From positions 1-7,963 of the forward strand of contig CANJNU010000025.1 of assembly GCA_947475645.1 (NCBI GenBank): a stretch of DNA of 7,963 bases, read 5' to 3'. Each line of letters opens with the position of its first letter. Within the stretch, counting starts at the first letter, position 1. This document shows positions 1 through 5,354 of this stretch, one piece after another. This stretch comes from Bacteriovoracaceae bacterium. GTDB lineage: Bacteria > Bdellovibrionota > UBA1018. Position numbers and translations under genes: made by a program. The notes beneath the pieces are model-generated. The model was not told where the DNA came from. It saw only the letters and a list, made by a program, of their open reading frames with translations, and searched no databases.

Positions 1-216
1 GAGATGAAACGCAGCCGAATCAGGATAGCGGTGCAACTCTCGTTGAATCTTTTTCAGTGAGGCCACCGCTTTGGGGCTGGGTCCCAACGGATTTTCATTG
101 GAAGCCATTTTAACAACGCGCTTTAGCTTAAGCTCGCGTTGCGTCTCCTCAATCGGCTTTCCGGGAACATAAGGAACGAGCTTCTGAATATAATCGGGGG
201 CTTTCCATTGTGACAT
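1..216 (-). CDS. hisC: Histidinol-phosphate aminotransferase, N-terminal part (cut by window edge)
   Basis: The first 72 codons of a PLP-dependent fold-type I aminotransferase are present; the rest lies left of base 1. HisC transfers an amino group from glutamate to imidazole-acetol phosphate to give L-histidinol phosphate in cytosolic histidine synthesis, and members of the family often also act on aromatic amino acids. Recognition rests on the N-terminal signature YVPGKPIEE (residues 16-24), the family motif ASNENPLGPSP (38-48) and HRYPD (62-66), in the order and spacing usual for HisC. The PLP lysine and other active-site residues are outside the window, so the broader class-I/II aminotransferase function cannot be checked. 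The start ATG at 214-216 lies 12 bp after the stop of the DUF366 gene, with only a weak GGA-type ribosome site, which suggests translational coupling at the end of a que operon. Confidence in the family is high; substrate is inferred. Confidence 0.9.
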   Translation of the reverse strand, partial: MSQWKAPDYIQKLVPYVPGKPIEETQRELKLKRVVKMASNENPLGPSPKAVASLKKIQRELHRYPDSAAFHL

Positions 217-228
217 GCGGTTCCAATA

Positions 229-834
229 CTACACCACAGGCCGCACTTTGGCGCAAGCCCACTGGATCGACTCCCATTCTTCCGAGAAACGACTCAACGC
301 ATGGGGAACCCACTCTTCGGGCAGAACCCCCATCTCGTCCAATCCAACAGCTGCCACAGGGGCACCCGTAGGATCAATGTTAATGCCCGCATGGAGCAAA
401 ACAGACACAGGAGATGCTGTTACAATGGAAACGGAGAGCTTACGAAGTATTTCGAGATCACCGCTCGGTGACGCCTCTGGCGTAAATACGAACAAGTCAT
501 CTCCGTCACGTTTTACGCGCCAGGACTTCCCTAACCGGCCCGCCATAGAATTCAGACTTTCACCTAAACTTGCCATAAAGAGGCGCTGCATAAATACGCC
601 CTCGCGCAGACCCATGCCAAAAAACTCGCCAATAAAATGGACCATCTTACGCGCGGCAATATGATCGTTCGCCAGGCGATCTTCCCAATCCACCATGTGA
701 TCCGTCTTGACCTCACACGGGCCCATAAACGCACCGATCGCCGAGCCGCGCAGGCCCATCTCGCTGAGTAGAAAGTGAGGGCGAAGCTCAGGTCCAAAGT
801 AGGAGCGTTCTTGAGTTGAAAACAGCGTTTGCAT
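229..834 (-). CDS. DUF366 family protein of unknown function, in a queuosine-precursor operon
   Basis: This 201-residue protein resembles the DUF366 family (as recalled, PF04017/COG2029), known mainly from archaea and some bacteria, whose biochemical role I do not know. The conserved blocks are visible: GPC (38-40), DHMVDWED (45-52), MVHFIGEFF (64-72), GDDLFV (111-116), KLSVSIVTASPVS (132-144), HAGINI (148-153) and GAPVAAVGLDEMGV (157-170). There is no signal peptide or membrane segment, so it is probably cytosolic. The acidic/His-rich block 45-52 and His148 could bind a metal or ligand, but that is inference. A GTG at 913-915 would give 228 residues and overlap queC by 34 bp. I prefer the ATG at 832-834 because it has a GAGG nine bases upstream and the extra 27 residues do not resemble the family. 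It follows queC by 47 bp and precedes hisC by 12 bp, which points to cotranscription. Confidence 0.85.
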   Translation of the reverse strand: MQTLFSTQERSYFGPELRPHFLLSEMGLRGSAIGAFMGPCEVKTDHMVDWEDRLANDHIAARKMVHFIGEFFGMGLREGVFMQRLFMASLGESLNSMAGRLGKSWRVKRDGDDLFVFTPEASPSGDLEILRKLSVSIVTASPVSVLLHAGINIDPTGAPVAAVGLDEMGVLPEEWVPHALSRFSEEWESIQWACAKVRPVV

Positions 835-843
835 GAAAAGGTA

Positions 844-847
844 CCTC
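844..847 (-). promoter_or_regulatory. Ribosome binding site that decides the DUF366 start
   Basis: GAGG on the minus strand lies nine bases before the ATG at 832-834. The upstream GTG alternative at 913-915 has only a poor purine stretch. This supports the shorter 201-residue protein. Confidence 0.55.
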
Positions 848-881
848 GACACTTGTGGTAGCAGGCGTGCGTTATTTTGGG

Positions 882-1547
882 TTAATTTTGAAGGGCTCTC
901 GCTAATCTGCGACACGACTCACACTTTCCGCAGGGCTCGGAGGCCCCATGGTAGCAGCTCCAAATTTTTCCAAAGGGAAACGGATACTCAAGTTTTCGAA
1001 TTTCGGCCACAATTTGGCGCTTATCCATTTGAGTCGTATAGCAATACACACGGACTCCATTCGCGGTCGACATTGCGAGCGCAGTGGTGGCCCGATTTAA
1101 AAACTCCTCCGAGTTATCGGGGAACGTGGTGGCCTCTTCGCGGTTAAATCCAACCACCACACGAGCAGCATTCATGCGCTCAGCAAACGCGGCGGCTAGG
1201 TTAATCAGTATTCCATTTCGATTAGGAACCCAAACCGACTTCGCAGACGCTTGCGTAACCTGGGTATCATCGAGAACCGAGGGATCGAGCTGCGGAACCT
1301 CTTGTTCCGTAGAAGTGAGTGAGCTTCCGCCCATCGCCCCTAACCAGGGAAGTTCGATCAACTGATGCGGAACACCATATTCCTGGCAAAGCGCACGGGC
1401 AGCCTTGCATTCAGGAGTAAAAGCGCGCTGACCGTAGTTCACAGTAAGAGCTAGAACAGGCTGATCGTGAGCAGCACAAAGCGCCAAGTTCGCGGCCGAA
1501 TCTAAGCCGCCCGAAAGCAAGATAACCGACCGAACCTTTTCACTCAT
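882..1547 (-). CDS. queC: 7-cyano-7-deazaguanine (preQ0) synthase QueC
   Basis: QueC uses ATP and ammonia to turn 7-carboxy-7-deazaguanine into the nitrile preQ0, the last step before reduction to preQ1 for queuosine in tRNA. The 221-residue length is normal. The ATP-pyrophosphatase loop SGGLDSA lies at 12-18, followed by VNYGQR, then VPNRNGILINLAAA in the middle, and a PDNSEEF segment matching the family's substrate-site region. Four C-terminal cysteines (198, 206, 209, 212; pattern C-x7-C-x2-C-x2-C) form the expected structural zinc site. The ATG at 1545-1547 has an excellent GAGGGG five bases upstream. The gene follows queD by 49 bp and precedes DUF366 by 47 bp. QueE, which makes its substrate, is not in the window and must be encoded elsewhere if the pathway is complete. 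The enzyme is cytosolic; all expected key residues are present. Confidence 0.97.
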   Translation of the reverse strand: MSEKVRSVILLSGGLDSAANLALCAAHDQPVLALTVNYGQRAFTPECKAARALCQEYGVPHQLIELPWLGAMGGSSLTSTEQEVPQLDPSVLDDTQVTQASAKSVWVPNRNGILINLAAAFAERMNAARVVVGFNREEATTFPDNSEEFLNRATTALAMSTANGVRVYCYTTQMDKRQIVAEIRKLEYPFPFGKIWSCYHGASEPCGKCESCRRLARALQN

Positions 1548-1596
1548 GAAAGCCCCTCAAATGACGCGGTTCTCAACCAAAAGTATGCGGCAACCT

Positions 1597-1965
1597 CTAA
1601 TTAAAATACGAGGCGGAACAGCGCTCGTTTTCCCAGATGGTGACTTTCTGAATCCAGGTCTCGTCGTTGTTCACCTGTAAGGACAAACGATCAAAGGCCA
1701 ACTTTGCGATCGCTTCAGCCGAAGGATTAATGTCTTTAAAATCAGGCAAGGTATTCAAATCCTGGTGATCCCAGGGCGCAATTAAATCTTTCGCCGCCGT
1801 CTTCAAGGTTCTGAAGTCAATCGCCATTCCGATCGAATCGAGGCGTTTCGAACGAGCAAATACCTCTAATCCCCAATTATGGCCATGCGGACGCGCACAA
1901 TCACCGGGATAACCCTCGAGATGATGGGCAGCAGGAAAATCTAACTTCACTCTCAATTCAAACAT
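1597..1965 (-). CDS. queD: 6-carboxy-5,6,7,8-tetrahydropterin synthase QueD
   Basis: QueD converts 7,8-dihydroneopterin triphosphate to 6-carboxytetrahydropterin, releasing acetaldehyde and triphosphate, and so feeds QueE and QueC in queuosine synthesis. The 122-residue protein has the compact PTPS/QueD fold length. Visible motifs are FPAAHHL (10-16), Cys23 at the catalytic position, HGHNW (27-31) supplying zinc ligands with His14, the IGMAIDF segment, WDHQDLN with the catalytic Asp/His pair, PSAEAIA, and WENERCSASY near the end with the substrate-anchoring Glu. This arrangement, together with queC immediately downstream, favours QueD over the 6-pyruvoyl-tetrahydropterin synthase branch. The ATG at 1963-1965 has AGAGGG five bases upstream. 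It lies 40 bp after the transglycosylase gene. That gap shows no preQ1 riboswitch-like structure. Confidence 0.96.
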   Translation of the reverse strand: MFELRVKLDFPAAHHLEGYPGDCARPHGHNWGLEVFARSKRLDSIGMAIDFRTLKTAAKDLIAPWDHQDLNTLPDFKDINPSAEAIAKLAFDRLSLQVNNDETWIQKVTIWENERCSASYFN

Positions 1966-2005
1966 GTTGGCCCTCTTCTCTTAAATTGAGTCAAAATGCA
2001 ACGCG

Positions 2006-2752
2006 TTAGATGGATTTTACAGAAATGTCGGCCTGAGCGAGGCGGGCTTTGCGACGATAGAAGCGAAACTCGGGAACCCCTTTGCGTATCGCTTCGAAGT
2101 ACTTCTTTGTTCCGGTGGGCTTAAAATCTTTGCGAACCAAAAGCTCATCCATGCGAGCGGGTCCTACATTATATGCAGCAACGAGGTAATAAGGCGAAAG
2201 TCCCTTATAGTGGTCTCTTAACCACGCCAAATAATGGATTCCGATCTGAAGATTAAAGAAAGGATCCTGAAGGGCACTGCGCATTCTCTCTATGCTCATT
2301 CCGGCGTGAGGCGCCAAGGTAAGTCCAGTCGCCGGCATAATTTGCATCAAGCCCACGGCCCCCACGGGCGACTGAACTTTGATTCGAAAGCGGCTTTCGA
2401 CCTGAACAAGCGACAACACGAATGCGGGGTCGAACCGATAATAGCTACAAAGCCGCATTAAGTGTGCGGCCAGCTTCGGCGCCTGTGAACGCGGAAATAA
2501 ATCGAGTCGGTCTTGAAAAATTTCGACAACACGCGACTCAGGCATCGTGGTCTCGCCGAACAGACCAATCAAGCCATGGCTGGGTCCGAGTGAGAAGCTC
2601 AGGTCATCAGTCGGATCGGCTTGCAAACCGGTCGCTCCCGAAAGACCTAAGGTCATAACGACTGCAACTGCTACAGCAGTCGTAAACGGAATCAAAAGTG
2701 AGGATATCGTACTAAAACGCTTCATATTCAAGGCTGGCCGGACCTTATCCAT
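2006..2752 (-). CDS. Secreted SLT-domain lytic transglycosylase
   Basis: The 248-residue protein carries a Slt-type (GH23, goose-lysozyme-like) domain that cleaves the MurNAc-GlcNAc bond of peptidoglycan with formation of a 1,6-anhydro end, acting in the periplasm. Residues 11-45 form a basic start plus a hydrophobic segment, read as a Sec signal peptide with a possible cleavage after GLQA; there is no lipobox cysteine, so a retained N-terminal anchor is the alternative. The domain spans about 95-220: VQVESRF (117-122) contains the catalytic Glu119, GLMQIMPATG (134-143) is the second signature, and AAYNVGPARM (192-201) is the third. The region at 50-95 matches nothing I recognise. ATG 2750-2752 is preferred to the ATG at 2723-2725 because a CAGG lies six bases ahead. 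It is first in the closely spaced run leading to the que genes; no functional link between cell-wall turnover and queuosine is known to me. Confidence 0.93.
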   Translation of the reverse strand: MDKVRPALNMKRFSTISSLLIPFTTAVAVAVVMTLGLSGATGLQADPTDDLSFSLGPSHGLIGLFGETTMPESRVVEIFQDRLDLFPRSQAPKLAAHLMRLCSYYRFDPAFVLSLVQVESRFRIKVQSPVGAVGLMQIMPATGLTLAPHAGMSIERMRSALQDPFFNLQIGIHYLAWLRDHYKGLSPYYLVAAYNVGPARMDELLVRKDFKPTGTKKYFEAIRKGVPEFRFYRRKARLAQADISVKSI

Positions 2753-2758
2753 CCGATA

Positions 2759-2762
2759 CCTG
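2759..2762 (-). promoter_or_regulatory. Ribosome binding site supporting the longer transglycosylase start
   Basis: CAGG on the minus strand is six bases upstream of ATG 2750-2752. The in-frame ATG nine codons downstream lacks a comparable site. Confidence 0.45.
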
Positions 2763-2800
2763 CCTGTAAAGCAGTAAAAGCCCTAAAACTATGCAACACA

Positions 2801-2816
2801 GAGCCAAAAATGGCTC
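2801..2816. other. Small inverted repeat in the rimI-transglycosylase gap
   Basis: GAGCCA and TGGCTC form a perfect 6-bp stem around a four-base AAAA/TTTT loop, about 50 bp upstream of the transglycosylase start. On the plus strand an ATTTT follows it, but no plus-strand gene ends here. On the minus strand, the direction of the flanking genes, no T-tract follows. It may be a weak terminator, an operator or chance. The surrounding gap 2753-2861 shows no convincing -35/-10 pair. Confidence 0.35.
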
Positions 2817-2845
2817 ATTTTGATCTTATTAACGCTTAGCATCCA

Positions 2846-2859
2846 CCCGAAGGGTCGGG
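2846..2859 (-). terminator. Possible hairpin just after the rimI stop
   Basis: CCCGA and TCGGG pair around a four-base loop only two bases after the rimI stop codon. The stem is GC-rich but short, and no run of T follows on the minus strand. It could be a weak or factor-assisted terminator or an mRNA-end stabiliser; evidence is slight. Confidence 0.3.
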
Positions 2860-2861
2860 GA

Positions 2862-3398
2862 TTAAAAGGAATTTTGACTTTCGCTCGAAAGGTCAAAAAT
2901 CATGGAATAAGCGTCTTCGTTGTTCGAATAAAATGCTTTTCTCACATGAGAAATGGTGAAGCCCAGCGTCTGATAGAGCCCAATCGCCGCCGCATTCGAC
3001 TTCCTGACTTCTAAAATAACGCGCTTGCATCCAGACTTTGCGGCCTCTGCAATTGCCTTGCGAACGAGAAACTTGGCCACGCCCTTCCCTCTGAAGGCCA
3101 AACCACTGACCACATTCAGAATGTGGCACTCTTCCAAAATCAGCCAAAAGGTAATGTAGCCGGCGATCACTTCATCGGTCTCGTCGTCGGTCATCAGCCA
3201 AAAGCGACAAAAAGACTTACCCAATTCATCTTCAATATTATGAACGGTCCAGGGTGCAACATGTAGGGCACGCTCCATCTGAGCAACCGTCTTCAAATCA
3301 GAGGGCGTCATCGGACGAATACTGAATCCGGGCACAGCCACCTGATGGATTTTAAAGTTCTCTGGATTCTCGGTTGGGTCGTCGTTTCTTTCGTTCAT
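2862..3398 (-). CDS. rimI: GNAT N-acetyltransferase, RimI-type (ribosomal protein S18 alanine acetyltransferase)
   Basis: RimI acetylates the N-terminal alanine of ribosomal protein S18 (bS18) with acetyl-CoA in the cytosol. The 178-residue protein has a GNAT domain starting near FSIRPM (25-30). Motif A is at 93-112 with the acetyl-CoA loop RGKGVA (103-108). The RimI-like block ILEVRKSNAAAIGLYQTLGF (128-147) contains Glu130, the usual general base, and Tyr142. EDAYSM (161-166) closes the domain as in RimI. The first 24 residues are an extra hydrophilic, poorly conserved tail, longer than in typical RimI (about 150 residues). ATG 3396-3398 is chosen because longer in-frame versions, up to a GTG at 3489-3491, would run toward the divergent thrS start; no candidate start has a clear ribosome site. 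Other GNAT substrates remain possible. It is divergent from thrS and 109 bp upstream of the transglycosylase. Confidence 0.88.
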   Translation of the reverse strand: MNERNDDPTENPENFKIHQVAVPGFSIRPMTPSDLKTVAQMERALHVAPWTVHNIEDELGKSFCRFWLMTDDETDEVIAGYITFWLILEECHILNVVSGLAFRGKGVAKFLVRKAIAEAAKSGCKRVILEVRKSNAAAIGLYQTLGFTISHVRKAFYSNNEDAYSMIFDLSSESQNSF

Positions 3399-3492
3399 AA
3401 AATAAGAATCAGGTGGTTCGCATAAGTAACTGCAAAAATCCATGCAAAATCGCGAGAGATTTTCCAATTCCCGTGTTATTTCCCAAAACACT
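3399..3492. promoter_or_regulatory. Divergent intergenic region between rimI and thrS
   Basis: These 94 bp must contain at least one promoter in each direction, since both genes start here. I see no strong sigma-70 pair. The best minus-strand candidate is TTGCAT, a 17-bp gap, then TATGCG, matching three of six bases in each box. Neither gene has a clear Shine-Dalgarno sequence, so the exact starts are uncertain. No T-box or thrS-operator-like structure is evident in so short a leader. Confidence 0.4.
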
Positions 3493-5274
3493 ATGAGCGT
3501 AGACCAAACACCCGCCGCACTTGCCGATTTTCAAGAACCCGAGATTCATTCCGACCTCGAGACCCTGAGACACTCCTGTGCTCACATTATGGCTCATGCG
3601 ATTAAGAGGCTCTGGCCCCAGGCCAAGTTCGGAATCGGCCCCACGGTCGAAAATGGCTTCTACTATGACATTGATTTGGACGTCAAACTCACGCCCGAAG
3701 ACCTTCCAAAAATCGAAAAAGAGATGCAACGGGTCATTAAGCACAACCAGGCCTTTGTTCGTAAAGAACACACCATTCCGGAAGCTCTTGAACTCTTCAA
3801 AGCGCTTGGCCAAGCCTACAAGCTCGAAATTATTACTACTTTGCAGGCCACCGGCGCAACTTCGGTAAGTACCTATACAGAGGGCGACTTCGTCGACCTT
3901 TGTCGCGGCCCTCATCTTGAACGCACAGGCAAAATCAAAGCATTCAAGATGATGTCTCTTGCGGGTGCCTATTGGCGCGGCAAAGAGACCAACCCCCAAC
4001 TTCAACGTATCTACGGCACCGCTTTCCTTTCTAAAGAAGAGCTCGACGAGTATATCTTCACGATCGAAGAAGCGAAGAAGCGCGACCACCGAAAGCTTGG
4101 AAAAGACCTCGATCTTTTTAGCTTCCATCCCGAAGCTCCCGCTAGCCCCTTCTTCCATCCTAAAGGGACTGTCGTTTACAATCGCCTCGTTCAGTACGTG
4201 CGCGATCTTTATGGCCCCTACGAGTACGAAGAAATTATTACTCCCCAAATTTTGGACGTCTCGCTTTGGCATAAAAGCGGCCACTACGATAACTACAAAG
4301 ACAATATGTACTTCACCCAAATCGACGAGCGCGAATTTGCCGTGAAACCCATGAACTGCCCTGCAAGTACGTTCGTGTATTCGTCACACAAACGGTCTTA
4401 TCGCGACTTGCCTTTGCGATTCGCTGACTTCGGAAGGCTGCACCGTTACGAGAAGTCGGGCGTAACCGCTGGACTTACCCGCGTGCGCTCGTTCTGCCAA
4501 GACGATGCCCACATCTTCTGCACTCCCGATCAAATCGAAATCGAAATGAAACGCACTGCAGATATGATTCTCAAAACCTACGCTTTATTCGGTTTTGATG
4601 AAGTGAAGATCGCACTTTCAACTCGCCCCGAAAAACGCACCGGCTCTGATGCCCTTTGGGAGAAAGCCGAAGGCGCTCTGAAGAACGTTCTCGACGGCAT
4701 GGGGCACCCTTACGACATTAACGAAGGCGATGGCGCTTTCTACGGGCCAAAAATCGACTTTCGCGTTCGCGATGCATTAAAACGCTATCATCAGTTGGGC
4801 ACGATTCAACTCGACTTCAACATGCCCGAGCGCTTTGAGCTGGCCTACACTTCGAGCGACAATACGGCCCAACGGCCTGTGATGGTTCACCGCGCTGTTT
4901 TAGGATCGCTTGAGCGCTTCATCGGCGTGATGCTCGAACACTGCGCGGGATCACTGCCTTTCTGGCTGGCTCCCGTTCAGGCTCGCGTAATTCCAATTAA
5001 AGACACACACAACGATTACGCTTATGGCTTCCGAAGCGCACTTCGCAAACTGGGTGTTCGCGTTGACATCGACGATCGAAACGAATCGATGGGCCTGAAA
5101 ACCCGCGAAACTCAAATCTCGAAGATTCCCTTCGCACTGGTCGCTGGCGACCGAGAAATGGAAGCGGGCCAATTCGCCGTTCGAAAATACGGCGAAAAGG
5201 AAAGCCAAGTCATGACCCAGGAAGAGATTATTGCGCTGTTTAAGTCACTTAATAGCGTGCCTTACATCGCCTAG
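3493..5274 (+). CDS. thrS: Threonyl-tRNA synthetase lacking the N-terminal TGS domain
   Basis: This class II synthetase charges tRNA-Thr with threonine and hydrolyses mischarged Ser-tRNA-Thr. At 593 residues it is shorter than the E. coli enzyme (642) because it starts almost at the editing domain; the roughly 60-residue TGS domain is absent. Editing domain, about 20-200: HSCAH (27-31) and CRGPH (137-141) supply the zinc/editing residues. Catalytic domain, about 225-485: KPMNCPAS has zinc ligand Cys289, motif 2 lies around RLHRYEKSGVTAGLTRVR, DDAH has His340, and motif 3 MVHRAVLGSLERF (464-476) has His466. The C-terminal 100 residues are the anticodon-binding domain. MNCPAS replaces the common MNCPGH. 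ATG 3493 is preferred to in-frame ATG 3442, which adds 17 non-conserved residues; neither has a ribosome site, and neither reaches a TGS domain. It is monocistronic or leads into the lipoprotein genes. Confidence 0.97.
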   Translation: MSVDQTPAALADFQEPEIHSDLETLRHSCAHIMAHAIKRLWPQAKFGIGPTVENGFYYDIDLDVKLTPEDLPKIEKEMQRVIKHNQAFVRKEHTIPEALELFKALGQAYKLEIITTLQATGATSVSTYTEGDFVDLCRGPHLERTGKIKAFKMMSLAGAYWRGKETNPQLQRIYGTAFLSKEELDEYIFTIEEAKKRDHRKLGKDLDLFSFHPEAPASPFFHPKGTVVYNRLVQYVRDLYGPYEYEEIITPQILDVSLWHKSGHYDNYKDNMYFTQIDEREFAVKPMNCPASTFVYSSHKRSYRDLPLRFADFGRLHRYEKSGVTAGLTRVRSFCQDDAHIFCTPDQIEIEMKRTADMILKTYALFGFDEVKIALSTRPEKRTGSDALWEKAEGALKNVLDGMGHPYDINEGDGAFYGPKIDFRVRDALKRYHQLGTIQLDFNMPERFELAYTSSDNTAQRPVMVHRAVLGSLERFIGVMLEHCAGSLPFWLAPVQARVIPIKDTHNDYAYGFRSALRKLGVRVDIDDRNESMGLKTRETQISKIPFALVAGDREMEAGQFAVRKYGEKESQVMTQEEIIALFKSLNSVPYIA

Positions 5275-5290
5275 GCTCCCGATTACCACA

Positions 5291-5330
5291 GATCAAACGG
5301 GTATGAAGAAACCTTCATACCCATTTGATC
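5291..5330 (+). terminator. Long perfect-loop hairpin after thrS
   Basis: An 18-base arm (5291-5308) pairs with 5313-5330 around a four-base AAAC loop, with 17 of 18 pairs matched (one C-A mismatch). It begins 16 bp after the thrS stop. No T-run follows on either strand, so it is not a textbook intrinsic terminator. It could be a Rho-assisted or RNA-processing end, or a dispersed palindromic repeat unit. It also lies 24 bp upstream of the lipoprotein ATG and may affect its expression. Confidence 0.6.
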
Positions 5331-5354
5331 GTATACCAGTTCATAATAAAGGTA

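Noticed and set aside
835..915. GTG start giving a longer DUF366 protein overlapping queC by 34 bp
   Set aside because: The ATG at 832-834 has a better ribosome site and begins where family similarity begins.
1966..2005. preQ1 riboswitch before queD
   Set aside because: The 40-bp gap is too short for most classes together with a ribosome site and lacks the paired stem and A-rich tail of the class I aptamer.
3442..3492. Upstream in-frame ATG of thrS
   Set aside because: No ribosome site, and the 17 added residues are basic and unlike any ThrRS N-terminus; it does not restore a TGS domain. It is kept as an alternative only.
3409..4320. A 303-codon open frame antisense to thrS
   Set aside because: It lies opposite strongly conserved thrS codons, its protein matches no family I recognise, and long antisense frames are expected from the codon bias of the real gene.
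5325..5354. TTG start adding ten residues to the LamG lipoprotein
   Set aside because: It lies in the 3' arm of the hairpin, has no ribosome site, and puts extra hydrophobic residues before the basic N-terminus of the signal peptide.
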